Positions 8,350-17,058 of a DNA stretch of 64,000 bases are shown here, one piece after another. Position 1 is the first letter of the stretch, and each line of letters starts with the position of its first letter. The DNA comes from Algoriphagus locisalis. GTDB lineage: Bacteria > Bacteroidota > Bacteroidia > Cytophagales > Cyclobacteriaceae. The position numbers and the translations under genes were made by a program. The stretch covers positions 124,001 to 188,000 of the forward strand of contig NZ_FPBF01000006.1 of NCBI RefSeq assembly GCF_900116615.1, written 5' to 3'. The notes beneath the pieces are model-generated. The model ran no database searches and was not told the origin of the DNA. It saw only the letters and a list, made by a program, of their open reading frames with translations.

Positions 8350-8956
8350 GCTAAATAGACTTCTAGGCAATATTGATATTTACCTGCTGGATCAGATTCT
8401 GAAAGGTAGGTTTTCCACAGATATGAAAATCCTGGACGCAGGCTGTGGGGAAGGAAGAAATGCTGTCTATTTCATCAAACAGGGCTATCAGCTTTTTGGA
8501 ATTGATCAAAACGATACCGCAGTTCAGTACTGTAGATTCATAGCAAAAAGCCTTGACAAAGAATATGATACGCATAGATTTCAGGTTGCCGGATTGGAAG
8601 AAATACCCTTTCATCAGGCTGCTTTCGATGCAGTTATTTGCTCTGCAGTGCTACATTTTGCACAGAATGAAGCTAATTTCTGGCAAATGATGGATGAAAT
8701 GCTCAGGGTGTTGAAGCCAGGAGGGATTTTGTGGTTTAGAATGACGACTGCTTTTGGTGGGATGATGGAAAAAAGCCAAGAACTTGGAGGAGGAAAATAC
8801 TTACTTCCCGATGGATCAGAGCGATTTTTATTTACTCAAATTCAGCTGGATCACTTGAAGGATTTAGGATTAGATTTTCTGGAAAGCCCCAAGACGGTTT
8901 TGGTGCTAGGCCAGCGAGAAATGGGGGTTTTTGTGATGAGGAAACGGACACACTGA
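8336..8956 (+). CDS. Class I SAM-dependent methyltransferase
   Basis: A 206-residue Rossmann-fold methyltransferase. Motif I is ILDAGCGEGRNAVYF (about residues 32-46), followed by the acidic residue in LFGIDQND. The post-motif AVICSAVLHF and LRVLKPGGILWFRM are typical of the Methyltransf_11 group. The substrate is not evident. It overlaps the patatin gene by 14 bp and precedes the TRIC-channel gene by 11 bp, so the three probably form one operon. Confidence 0.85.
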   Translation: MNISELNRLLGNIDIYLLDQILKGRFSTDMKILDAGCGEGRNAVYFIKQGYQLFGIDQNDTAVQYCRFIAKSLDKEYDTHRFQVAGLEEIPFHQAAFDAVICSAVLHFAQNEANFWQMMDEMLRVLKPGGILWFRMTTAFGGMMEKSQELGGGKYLLPDGSERFLFTQIQLDHLKDLGLDFLESPKTVLVLGQREMGVFVMRKRTH

Positions 8957-8967
8957 TAACTGACACC

Positions 8968-9570
8968 ATGGATTTACAATACGGACTAGAATTGATCGGC
9001 ACCTTTGTTTTTGCGATTTCCGGCGCTTTGGCGATCAGAGAGCGGGAGCATGACATGTTTGGTGCTGGATTTACCGGATTTATTACTGCGATCGGTGGAG
9101 GTACGCTTCGGGATATTTTACTGGATAGCTATCCGTTGGTGTGGATAGGAGATGTAAGGTTTCTTTATGCTATTCTAGTCGGTATTTTAGCAGCGTTTAT
9201 TTTTCCAAGATTCTTGAGCAAGCTTCGAAAGACCTTCTTCCTTTTTGATACACTTGGAATAGCTTTTTTCACGGTGCTCGGTGTAGAAAAAGCGTTGAGT
9301 CTCGGCATGAGACCGGAGATCGCCGCTATTATGGGGATGTTTTCTGCCGTGATGGGCGGAGTGATTAGGGATACCTTGACCAATGAAATTCCGATTCTTT
9401 TTCGAAAGGAAGTATATGCTTCTGCCTGTCTGGCGGGAGCTATTGTTTATTTGATTCTGAATTATTTTGAAGTGCCTAGAGATATCAACTTATTGATTTC
9501 CATCTCGGTGATCATCGCGATCCGGATGCTTTCTGTCAAGTATAAATTGAGTTTACCTAGATTGGACTAG
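8968..9570 (+). CDS. TRIC-type cation channel family membrane protein (YicG/UPF0126)
   Basis: A 200-residue protein with seven hydrophobic segments in two related halves. Each half carries a glycine-rich motif: ITAIGGGTLRDILL near residue 45 and VMGGVIRDTLTNEIP near residue 130. These duplicated GGG/GGV-xRD motifs define the UPF0126/TRIC family, whose members form trimeric potassium-permeable channels in the inner membrane. It follows the methyltransferase closely. Family assignment is firm; the physiological ion flux is not known for most bacterial members. Confidence 0.9.
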   Translation: MDLQYGLELIGTFVFAISGALAIREREHDMFGAGFTGFITAIGGGTLRDILLDSYPLVWIGDVRFLYAILVGILAAFIFPRFLSKLRKTFFLFDTLGIAFFTVLGVEKALSLGMRPEIAAIMGMFSAVMGGVIRDTLTNEIPILFRKEVYASACLAGAIVYLILNYFEVPRDINLLISISVIIAIRMLSVKYKLSLPRLD

Positions 9571-9651
9571 CAGGGTTCGGAGTAAATGATTATAGCGTTA
9601 TATTGAGCGTATGTTTTGCCGAACACTGTCTTTTTTATCAAATTAACTTGT

Positions 9652-10545
9652 ATGCGTCTCACACAAAATCACGTGGATTGGAAGTCCATCTTGGATCCTT
9701 TTTCTATTCTCTATATACTTGCTGGCGTACTTTGCGCTGCTGCGGCACTAGAAATGTTCCTGCTTCCTAATCAATTTTTAGATGGAGGAGTTACAGGGAT
9801 GGCTATTATAGTCAACCTGCATTATGGGATAAACATCAATGTTTTGCTAGTTACATTCAACATACCCTTTCTTTGGCTAGGTTGGAAGAAAATCGGGAAG
9901 ACCTTTGCTGTACAGTCCACTTTTTCGATTTCACTCTTGGTGCTAGTCCTGGAGTTTATTTCATTTACTCCTGTCACTAGTGATTTGGTGCTTAGCGCCG
10001 TCTTTGGCGGTATTCTGATGGGTGTGGGTATAGGTTTGATTTTAAGAGGAGGAGGTTTGATCGATGGTTTTGAGGTGATTACAGAGTTTGTTCATAAGAA
10101 TTCTGCCTTGTCTGCCAGTGAGATTACGATATTTTTCAATTCTATTATTTTCCTTTTTGCCGCATTGTTTTTTGGTATTGAGCCGGCGATGTATTCCATT
10201 ATCACCTATTTCACGGCGATCAAGATGACCGATTATATTGTAGAAGGATTGGAAGAATATACTGCCTTGACCATAATATCCAAAAATGACAAGGACGTAA
10301 AAAATCTGATTGTGAATCAATTTGGGAAGGCTATTTCAGTGTATAAGGGAGAGCGAGGTTATTTGCCCGAGACTTTTCATATCAAGCATCCCTGTGACAT
10401 CATCATGACGGTAGTGACCCGGCTAGAGGTTCACCGCATCAAATTGGCTGTGCAGGAAATTGACCCTACGGCTTTTTTCTATCTCCAGACGATCAAGGAA
10501 GTGAAAGGTGGGCAGATCAAGCATGTAGGGAAAAAGCACGGGTAA
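9652..10545 (+). CDS. YitT family membrane protein
   Basis: About 297 residues from the ATG at 9652; an upstream in-frame TTG at 9616 would add 12 residues of poor character. The N-terminal two thirds hold five to six membrane segments with LLPNQFLDGGVTGMAIIV and GILMGVGIGLILRGGG, typical of the YitT (DUF161) family. The C-terminal about 90 residues form a soluble DUF2179-type domain (YTALTIISKNDK through TAFFYLQTIKEVKGG). The function of the family is not established. Confidence 0.88.
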   Translation: MRLTQNHVDWKSILDPFSILYILAGVLCAAAALEMFLLPNQFLDGGVTGMAIIVNLHYGININVLLVTFNIPFLWLGWKKIGKTFAVQSTFSISLLVLVLEFISFTPVTSDLVLSAVFGGILMGVGIGLILRGGGLIDGFEVITEFVHKNSALSASEITIFFNSIIFLFAALFFGIEPAMYSIITYFTAIKMTDYIVEGLEEYTALTIISKNDKDVKNLIVNQFGKAISVYKGERGYLPETFHIKHPCDIIMTVVTRLEVHRIKLAVQEIDPTAFFYLQTIKEVKGGQIKHVGKKHG

Positions 10546-10603
10546 TCTTACAGACCTTGGTAGTTTAGTTTTTTCAGGTTTATTTGAAAAGAAAACCAGC
10601 TGC

Positions 10604-11182
10604 TCACCAAAATTTTGGAATAAGTGCTGGAACTTCTTCGCGATAGTTTTTATAGTCTTCCCCGAATTTTTCCACAAGGTTTTTTTCCTCAAAGTATATC
10701 CCAAATGGGAGATATACGAGCAAACAAACGAGGTGAATAAGAGCGCTGATCGTCCCTGCAAATAGGAAATAACCCATGAAAATCAACACCAAGCCGGAGT
10801 AAAGCGGATGTCGGACTTTGGCATAAAGCCCGGTCGTAACTAACTGTTCTTCTTCATTTACTGCTGATGAAAATCCAAGAAACCGCTTCAAGGAATAGTT
10901 CCTACTGGACTTGGTAGCTATGATGGTCCCAAACCCGGCAAGCATATACCCCAAATAATCGGTGAGACCGCTTTTAAGAAATAGGCTAGTTTTTGGAACT
11001 AACAGTGCCAGAATGATAATTCCTAGAAATAGTAGCGTAGAAAGTGTGGTATAGATTAAACGATACCATTTAAACCCACCTCCCCATTTTACCTCCAGAA
11101 TTCTTTTTAACTTGGATGATGCCAGCAGCGTGTGAAGCGTGTAGAAAATGATCCAGCTCAGCGCTAGGAGTACATATTTCAT
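10604..11182 (-). CDS. Isoprenylcysteine-methyltransferase-like (NnrU/PEMT-type) membrane protein
   Basis: A 192-residue integral membrane protein with about five hydrophobic segments. The C-terminal block LVTTGLYAKVRHPLYSG, then YFEEKNLVEKFGEDYKNYRE, is the cofactor-binding signature of the ICMT/PEMT methyltransferase superfamily. Proteins of this size in bacteria are annotated as methyltransferase family or NnrU-like, and their substrates are mostly unknown. It is convergent with the YitT gene, and no strong terminator is visible between them. Confidence 0.75.
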   Translation of the reverse strand: MKYVLLALSWIIFYTLHTLLASSKLKRILEVKWGGGFKWYRLIYTTLSTLLFLGIIILALLVPKTSLFLKSGLTDYLGYMLAGFGTIIATKSSRNYSLKRFLGFSSAVNEEEQLVTTGLYAKVRHPLYSGLVLIFMGYFLFAGTISALIHLVCLLVYLPFGIYFEEKNLVEKFGEDYKNYREEVPALIPKFW

Positions 11183-11207
11183 TGAGGAATATTAAATTTT
11201 GGAGCAA

Positions 11208-11263
11208 CTATAATCATATGAAATCGAGCATGACCCAAAGTGACAGACAGAGGTATGATTATA
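11208..11263. repeat. 10-bp inverted repeat upstream of the dehydrogenase gene
   Basis: TATAATCATA at 11209-11218 is repeated exactly as its reverse complement TATGATTATA at 11254-11263. It sits in the 156-bp gap between two divergently oriented genes. Nearer the dehydrogenase, the short palindrome GGTCGTGACC (about 11307-11316) follows. Either could be an operator, but no regulator is known. Confidence 0.35.
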
Positions 11264-11338
11264 ATGCTTGCGAAGATTCCATCCCGTATCCTTCGTCACG
11301 GGACAGGTCGTGACCATTAAAAATCAAATTATAAACAC

Positions 11339-12547
11339 ATGAAAATCGGAATAATCCGCGAAGGAAAAAACCCTCCAGACAAACGAGTTCCATTTACGCC
11401 AGAGCAGCTGAAAGGTATTCAGGAAGATTATAAGGGTAAGCTTACCATTCAAGTTCAATCTAGTCCCTTTCGAGGCTTTTCGGATCAGGAATTTCTAGAT
11501 GCAGGAATTGAGGTAGTGGATGATATTTCTGACTGCGATGTAATTTTTGGAGTGAAGGAAATTCCGGTGGATAGTTTGATTGAAGGCAAAATCTATCTGT
11601 TCTTTTCACATACGATCAAAAAACAGGAAAACAATAGAAAACTTCTCCAAGTTGTTTTGGACAAAAAAATCCGGCTTATTGACTATGAAGTTTTGAAAAA
11701 TGAGGAGGGAAACCGTGTAGTGGCTTTCGGGAGATGGGCTGGAATAGTCGGGGCTTATAATGCTTTCTGGACTTATGGTAAGAAGACGGATTTGTTTGAC
11801 ATGAAGCGAGCAAATGAGTGCTCAGGTCTCTATGAACTTCACGATGAGCTAGCAAAGGTGCAGCTGCCTCCTGTGAAAATTATCCTGACAGGATCGGGCC
11901 GCGTGGGAAATGGGGCAAAGGAAATCCTAAATTCATTAAAAATTCGGGAGGTTTCTGTGCACGACTTCTTACATCTTTATTTTGATGAGCCGGTTTATGT
12001 ACAATTGACCTCCGCAGATTACAATCGAAGAAAATCCGATGGAGGCTTTAACAAGCAAGAGTTTTATTCATTTCCTGAGCGGTATGAAAGCCATTTCCAG
12101 AAGTTTGCTGAAGCTGGAGAGATGCTTATTTCGGGAGCCTATTGGAATCCAGATGCACCACGATTGTTTGAGTTGAAGGATATAGCCGAGGAGGATTTTC
12201 AGCTTTCGGTGATTGCGGATGTGAGTTGTGACGTAGGTGGCGCTATTCCCACTACGATTACTTCCTCCACGATCAACGATCCAGTGTATGATGTAGATCG
12301 GCAAACGGGTGAAAAAATTCCTGCTTTTGGAAGCCAGACAAGTATATCGGTGATGGCAATTGATAATTTGCCCTGCGAACTTCCTCGGGAATCCAGTCAG
12401 GAATTTGGAATCCAGTTGTCAGAATGGGTGATTCCAGCACTTTTGGAAGAAAATTCAGGCATACTTGAACGTGCTACCATCGCTAGGGATGGAGACTTGA
12501 CCATCGAGTTTATTTACCTCACAGACTTTGTAAATCACGATGAATAA
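11339..12547 (+). CDS. Saccharopine dehydrogenase/alanine dehydrogenase-like NAD(P) oxidoreductase
   Basis: A 402-residue protein with the AlaDh/PNT-type N-terminal domain: MKIGIIREGKNPPDKRVPFTP, including the conserved lysine and arginine. A Rossmann region with ILTGSGRVGNGAKEIL follows near residue 184. The layout fits the saccharopine dehydrogenase (lysine-forming, Lys1-like) group better than alanine dehydrogenase, for example in FGRWAGIVGAYN and DVSCDVGGAIP. It probably oxidises or forms an N-substituted amino acid. Lysine degradation is possible, but no partner gene is present to confirm it. Its end overlaps the deoC start by 8 bp. Confidence 0.75.
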   Translation: MKIGIIREGKNPPDKRVPFTPEQLKGIQEDYKGKLTIQVQSSPFRGFSDQEFLDAGIEVVDDISDCDVIFGVKEIPVDSLIEGKIYLFFSHTIKKQENNRKLLQVVLDKKIRLIDYEVLKNEEGNRVVAFGRWAGIVGAYNAFWTYGKKTDLFDMKRANECSGLYELHDELAKVQLPPVKIILTGSGRVGNGAKEILNSLKIREVSVHDFLHLYFDEPVYVQLTSADYNRRKSDGGFNKQEFYSFPERYESHFQKFAEAGEMLISGAYWNPDAPRLFELKDIAEEDFQLSVIADVSCDVGGAIPTTITSSTINDPVYDVDRQTGEKIPAFGSQTSISVMAIDNLPCELPRESSQEFGIQLSEWVIPALLEENSGILERATIARDGDLTIEFIYLTDFVNHDE

Positions 12548-13199
12548 CCTGAATCGCTTTTTGGAATCCACTCTTTTGAAACCCACTATGACTGCCACAG
12601 AGGTAGATTTATTGGTCAGAGAAGCAATTGAAGAGCGGTTTGTCGGTGTATGCGTCCCTCCTTTTTGGCTTAAGAAAGTAAGAAGAGATTTGGGCGAAGC
12701 GGATGTGCAGTTGGTGACGGTAATAGGCTTTCCCTTTGGATTTACAGACACGGCTACCAAAGTATCTGAAACTCGGGAAGCAATCCGGCAAGGTGCGGAT
12801 GAGCTGGATTTGGTTTGGTCGCAGACGGCATACCATTCTGGTATGAACTGGCCAAAAATTGAAATTGCTCAGATTGCAAAGATTTGTCATGAGGAAGAAA
12901 GAATCCTCAAGGTCATCATCGAGACAGCCAATTTGGATGAAAGCCAAATCATTGAAGCTTGTTTGATTTGTCAGGACGCTGGGGCTGATTTTGTGAAAAC
13001 TTCTACAGGCTATGGCTCTGCTGGCGCAAAAGTGGAACATATCAAACTCATGCGGGAAAATCTATCCTCTAATGTGGGCATCAAAGCTAGTGGAGGGATC
13101 AAAACGGTTGATTTTGCGCTGGAATTAATTAAAGCTGGAGCAGATAGAATTGGTACGAGCTCCGCAAAAGGTCTAATAGATGCCTGGAGAAATACCTAA
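12540..13199 (+). CDS. deoC: Deoxyribose-phosphate aldolase
   Basis: A 219-residue TIM-barrel class I aldolase that interconverts 2-deoxy-D-ribose 5-phosphate with glyceraldehyde 3-phosphate and acetaldehyde. All three key residues are visible: the aspartate in DELDLVW, the Schiff-base lysine in FVKTSTGYG and the second lysine in GIKASGGIK. Length is normal for the family. The start overlaps the upstream dehydrogenase gene by 8 bp, so it is translationally coupled. The stop overlaps the convergent Na/Pi cotransporter gene by 4 bp. The metabolic link to the dehydrogenase is unclear. Confidence 0.93.
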   Translation: MNNLNRFLESTLLKPTMTATEVDLLVREAIEERFVGVCVPPFWLKKVRRDLGEADVQLVTVIGFPFGFTDTATKVSETREAIRQGADELDLVWSQTAYHSGMNWPKIEIAQIAKICHEEERILKVIIETANLDESQIIEACLICQDAGADFVKTSTGYGSAGAKVEHIKLMRENLSSNVGIKASGGIKTVDFALELIKAGADRIGTSSAKGLIDAWRNT

Positions 13200-14305
13200 T
13201 CGTTGCTGAAGTAGATCAGGAGAAAAGGAATGATGAAAAATGTCAACAGAATATAAGCAAAACCTAAGAATTTACTTTTCACGGATTTACTGCCCATATA
13301 CAAAGCCAATTGAATAGGAATATTTCTCACCACCGGAAATGGAAGAAAAATCAAGGCACCGATCAGGTTAAAGAGAAAATGTACGATGGCTAATGCTATG
13401 GCCGCTTCCGTTTTGTAGATAGCTGCGATGGCGGCAGTGATCGTTGTTCCTATATTCGCTCCAATGATGAATGGGAAGGACTTTTTTACTGACACTTTCT
13501 TATTGGCTACGAGAGGAACCACCAGTGAAGTAGTCACCGTACTAGACTGCACAGCTGCGGTGAAGAACGTTCCGTATAAAAAGGCCATGAATGGATTCTT
13601 GAAAATCAGTTTATTGATATCCTGAAAACTGTTGAGCACGAAGGCTTTATAAACGGATGTGGACAGAACTTTAATGGCTGCAAAAACCAGAAAAATCGAA
13701 AGGATCATTGTCAAGAATGGGATATCAATAGTGCTCGTGATCCATTCAGTGATTGGCCTGGTAAATACTTTATTATAAACTATAGGTCCGGTGTATGATT
13801 CATCCGTCACAAACAAATGAGCTATTTGGATGGAAATCTTAGATAAAAATCCCAGATAAATCTCAAGTGGCAATAAGATTACAACAGTGAAAATGTTGAA
13901 AATATCATGAAGCATACCTGCCGATAGTGCCCGCTTGTACTGTTTTCTGTTCATGATATAAGAAAGAGAAACCAGCGTGGAGGTTAGGGTGGTTCCTATA
14001 TTGGCACCCATGACCATAGGCACAGCCTGCTCCAAGGATAAGTTTCCTGAAGCAACTACAGCTACTACACTGGCCGTGACAGTCGAGCTGCTCTGGATAA
14101 GGGCCGTCATAAGGAGCCCAATAAAAAGACTGACAAAAGGATTTCTGGTAGCGAGAAGTATGTTTTCGGCCACCTCATTGTTCAAATGACTCATCGCCAC
14201 CGTGAGCAAATCAATGGCAAAGATGAATAGCATAAGTGCCAAAAGCATCATCAGATAGCTTTTAGTCTTATTAACTTTGTCTTTTTCCTGCTCTATACCT
14301 TCCAT
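13196..14305 (-). CDS. Na+/Pi-cotransporter family protein (NptA/PNaS type)
   Basis: A 369-residue inner-membrane protein with two inverted halves. Each carries the QSS signature (IQSSSTVTASVVAV near residue 67 and VQSSTVTTSLVVPL near residue 262) followed by GANIGTT. These repeats define the Na+/phosphate cotransporter (PF02690) family. The C-terminal PhoU-like domain found in many bacterial members is absent, so this is the short form. It lies next to a PiT-like gene, hinting at a phosphate-handling locus, though the two point in opposite directions. Confidence 0.88.
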   Translation of the reverse strand: MEGIEQEKDKVNKTKSYLMMLLALMLFIFAIDLLTVAMSHLNNEVAENILLATRNPFVSLFIGLLMTALIQSSSTVTASVVAVVASGNLSLEQAVPMVMGANIGTTLTSTLVSLSYIMNRKQYKRALSAGMLHDIFNIFTVVILLPLEIYLGFLSKISIQIAHLFVTDESYTGPIVYNKVFTRPITEWITSTIDIPFLTMILSIFLVFAAIKVLSTSVYKAFVLNSFQDINKLIFKNPFMAFLYGTFFTAAVQSSTVTTSLVVPLVANKKVSVKKSFPFIIGANIGTTITAAIAAIYKTEAAIALAIVHFLFNLIGALIFLPFPVVRNIPIQLALYMGSKSVKSKFLGFAYILLTFFIIPFLLIYFSND

Positions 14306-14518
14306 TTATCAGGGTCAGAATTTACACGGTAATTTTAATTTTATCCTAGGACTAGCTGCAAACGCATGGGAAGGCGATTTTTCCAAGTTTCCAAATTTTT
14401 GATAAAATATTGGGCAAAAGTTGAAATTTTTTTGCGAAAAACAAGGCAAAACTATCTTTTAGAAGAGGAAATGTAGTTACTTAACAATTTGATAACATGG
14501 ATAGAAGGATATCTTCTT

Positions 14519-14526
14519 TAATTTTG
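14519..14526 (+). promoter_or_regulatory. Possible Bacteroidota -7 promoter element
   Basis: TAATTTTG matches the TAnnTTTG -7 consensus of Bacteroidota 24 bp before the PiT-like start codon. A TTTG at 14488-14491 is a possible -33 element, but the spacing of 27 nt is longer than usual. Confidence 0.35.
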
Positions 14527-14549
14527 CGCGACTGACCAAAAGCCAAATC

Positions 14550-15680
14550 ATGGCCAAGAAAAAAATAGACCAAAACATTAATCAGGATAAGCTTTCAAAA
14601 GGAGCTTACTCTTTGTTCGATTTTACCAAAAAGGAGAAATCCTTCTTGATCGTCATTTGTGTATTAATTTCAACTGCTGCAATAATCACCCCTTATACTT
14701 ATGCGGCTATGTGGTTTGGATTTGCATTAGCTGCTTATTCTGCCATCGCGAATGATAGTATTCAGACCATCGGTACGTTTATAGCTTCCAACCATCATAA
14801 AAAATGGTACTGGCTTTGGCTATTTATGGGGCTCATATTTGTAGGTACAGTTACCTATAGCTGGTTTACTTACAATGGTGATGTGAGTTATCAGCGATTG
14901 AGTGTGCCGGGACTGGATCAGGCACCTACAAGCTTTGTGTTTCTGCAACTTGCAGCGCCGATTGTTTTGCTTATTATGACCAGGCTGAGAATGCCAGTTT
15001 CCACCACTTTCCTTTTGCTGAATGTCTTTACCTATAAAGCGGGCACTATTGTAAGTGTGATGTTTAAGAGTTTTGTAGGCTATCTTTTAGCTTTTTCTAT
15101 TGCTATCGCTGTATGGTTTGTGCTAGAACGATTTGTCAAAAACTACCTCAAAGGAAAGCCTGCGCCTTATTGGATCTACTTGCAGTGGATTACCTCAGGT
15201 ACACTTTGGGCAGTGTGGATTATGCAGGATGCGGCAAATATTGCGGTGTTCCTGCCAAGGCAATTGGATGTAGTAGAATTCGCTGTTTATACAGGGTTTG
15301 TGTTCATTGGCTTGGGATTCCTTTTCTACATGAAGGGAGACAAAATCCAGGGGATTGTCAATGAGAAAACCAACGTGACTGACGTCCGAGCTGCGACGAT
15401 AGTGGATTTTGTGTATGCGATCATTTTGTTTTACTTCAAGCTGCACAGTAATGTTCCAATGAGTACCACTTGGGTCTTCATTGGTTTGCTAGGCGGACGA
15501 GAACTTGCAATCGCCCTTGGAAAACATGCCAAAGCGGAGAAGAGAAATGCCTGGTTATTCAGAGCATTTAGGCTCGCTAGAAAGGACGTTTCCAAAGCAT
15601 TTATAGGATTGGTGGTCTCTCTTATTCTTGCTTTCATCATCAATGATGGTGTAAGAAATGAGATCCTTGACTTTTTCTAA
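14550..15680 (+). CDS. Phosphate transporter (PiT)-like membrane protein
   Basis: A 376-residue protein with about nine or ten hydrophobic segments. SAIANDSIQTIGTF near residue 67 and VPMSTTWVFIGLLGGRELAI near residue 310 correspond to the two inverted signature motifs of the PiT phosphate transporters (GANDVANA-like and VSTTHA-like). The sequence is diverged from classical PitA, so the substrate could differ, but the fold is likely the same. It is followed 6 bp later by the tadA gene. Confidence 0.6.
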   Translation: MAKKKIDQNINQDKLSKGAYSLFDFTKKEKSFLIVICVLISTAAIITPYTYAAMWFGFALAAYSAIANDSIQTIGTFIASNHHKKWYWLWLFMGLIFVGTVTYSWFTYNGDVSYQRLSVPGLDQAPTSFVFLQLAAPIVLLIMTRLRMPVSTTFLLLNVFTYKAGTIVSVMFKSFVGYLLAFSIAIAVWFVLERFVKNYLKGKPAPYWIYLQWITSGTLWAVWIMQDAANIAVFLPRQLDVVEFAVYTGFVFIGLGFLFYMKGDKIQGIVNEKTNVTDVRAATIVDFVYAIILFYFKLHSNVPMSTTWVFIGLLGGRELAIALGKHAKAEKRNAWLFRAFRLARKDVSKAFIGLVVSLILAFIINDGVRNEILDFF

Positions 15681-15686
15681 ACTGAT

Positions 15687-16136
15687 TTGGAAATAGAACT
15701 TTACAGCCACGAATACTTCATGAATGAAGCCCTGAAGCAAGCAAAAATTGCTTTTGAAGAAGGGGAAATTCCTGTAGGGGCTGTGATTGTATCTAAAAAC
15801 CGCGTAATCGCAAAAGCCTACAATCAGACTGAAAAACTTAATGATGTGACAGCGCATGCAGAAATGCTCGCCATCACCTCAGCTGCCAATTACATGGGGG
15901 CAAAGTATCTGAATGAGTGTAGGCTTTATGTCACCCTAGAGCCCTGTGTCATGTGTGGAGGAGCCTTGTTTTGGTCACAGGTGGGTGAAATCCACTATGG
16001 CGCATCCGATCCGAAGCGTGGGTATCTGCAAAGCAATCCGAGTATTTTGCACCCCAAAACAAAAGTTTTCTCTGGCAGCCTAGCCTTAGAATCAGAACAG
16101 CTATTGTTAGAATTTTTCAAAAAACTGAGAAAATAA
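15687..16136 (+). CDS. tadA: tRNA-specific adenosine deaminase-type nucleoside deaminase
   Basis: A 149-residue zinc deaminase of the cytidine/deoxycytidylate deaminase fold. The metal site is visible as HAEMLAI and EPCVMCGGAL, with the proton-shuttling glutamate in HAE. Proteins of this form convert adenosine 34 of tRNA-Arg to inosine (TadA). Closely related guanine deaminases look similar, so the exact substrate is inferred. I use TTG at 15687, because LYSHEYFMNEAL matches the usual N-terminus. The first ATG (15720) would trim that helix. Confidence 0.85.
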   Translation: MEIELYSHEYFMNEALKQAKIAFEEGEIPVGAVIVSKNRVIAKAYNQTEKLNDVTAHAEMLAITSAANYMGAKYLNECRLYVTLEPCVMCGGALFWSQVGEIHYGASDPKRGYLQSNPSILHPKTKVFSGSLALESEQLLLEFFKKLRK

Positions 16137-16240
16137 AAGGAATTTGAGTTCATAAGAACCTTTTTCAATCTGTCGTGGTTGCTAAGGCAGATTATTTGTA
16201 AGATTTTTAATCAATCTTTTAACCTAAAAATATAAACAAA

Positions 16241-16852
16241 ATGGCTTTCGAACTTCCAGCTTTACCTTATGCCACTACGGCTTTGGAACCACACATTGAT
16301 GCTAAAACTATGGAGATACACCATGGTAAGCACCACAATGGATACGTAACTAATCTTAACAACGCGATTGCAGGAACTGAGCTTGAAAGTAAGTCTCTAG
16401 AGGAATTACTTCAGGTAGCAGGATCTAACACAGCAGTAAGAAATAACGGTGGTGGACATTACAACCACAGCCTTTTCTGGAAAATCATGTCTCCAACTGG
16501 TGGCGGAGCTCCAACTGGCGATTTGGCCAATGCAATCAATGCTAAGTTTAGCAATTTTGATTCTTTCAAAGAAGTATTCAACAAAGCAGCTGCGACAAGA
16601 TTCGGTTCAGGATGGGCTTGGTTGATCCTAACTGCAGCAGGTACACTTGAGGTAGTTTCTACGGCTAACCAAGACAATCCACTAATGGATGTGGCTGAAA
16701 TCAAAGGAACTCCAATCATCGGACTTGATGTGTGGGAGCATGCCTACTACCTAAATTATCAAAACCTACGTCCTAGCTACATTGCAGCTTTCTGGAATGT
16801 GATCAACTGGGATCAGGCAAATGCGAACTACGCAGAAGCTTTGAAAAAATAA
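16241..16852 (+). CDS. sodA: Superoxide dismutase, Mn-type signature
   Basis: A 203-residue Fe/Mn superoxide dismutase that converts superoxide to oxygen and hydrogen peroxide in the cytoplasm. The metal ligands are in [21 protein letters not shown] and [11 protein letters not shown]. The second-shell residues look manganese-type: glycine in [10 protein letters not shown] rather than the iron-type Gln, and glutamine in TANQDNPLM. Cambialistic use of iron cannot be excluded. There is no signal peptide. A strong rho-independent terminator follows at 16874-16904. Confidence 0.95.
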   Translation: MAFELPALPYATTALEPHIDAKTMEIHHGKHHNGYVTNLNNAIAGTELESKSLEELLQVAGSNTAVRNNGGGHYNHSLFWKIMSPTGGGAPTGDLANAINAKFSNFDSFKEVFNKAAATRFGSGWAWLILTAAGTLEVVSTANQDNPLMDVAEIKGTPIIGLDVWEHAYYLNYQNLRPSYIAAFWNVINWDQANANYAEALKK

Positions 16853-16873
16853 GCTTATAATGCTAAAAACTGG

Positions 16874-16904
16874 ATCCTCGGGCAGACTGTCCGAGGATTT
16901 TTTT
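16874..16904 (+). terminator. Rho-independent terminator after sodA
   Basis: ATCCTCGG (16874-16881) pairs with CCGAGGAT (16891-16898) around a 9-nt loop, followed by a run of seven T. Confidence 0.85.
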
Positions 16905-17058
16905 ATGTCCAAAGGTGAAATAATACTGTACGGTTTCGATACAGTTCGTTTTTGTAATTTTTAAACTATGTGCCTTTAAAGGAAATTTAGGCTCATTTAA
17001 ACCCTTGGCATTTATTTTTCAATAGGTGGCGAATAAAGACACAAAAAGTACTATTGAA

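Noticed and set aside
9616..9651. Longer YitT-like frame from TTG 9616
   Set aside because: The 12 extra residues are not family-like, and ATG 9652 gives a normal N-terminus.
17026..17058. GTG start for the beta-barrel gene
   Set aside because: It puts 11 polar residues before a good signal peptide; ATG 17059 is preferred.
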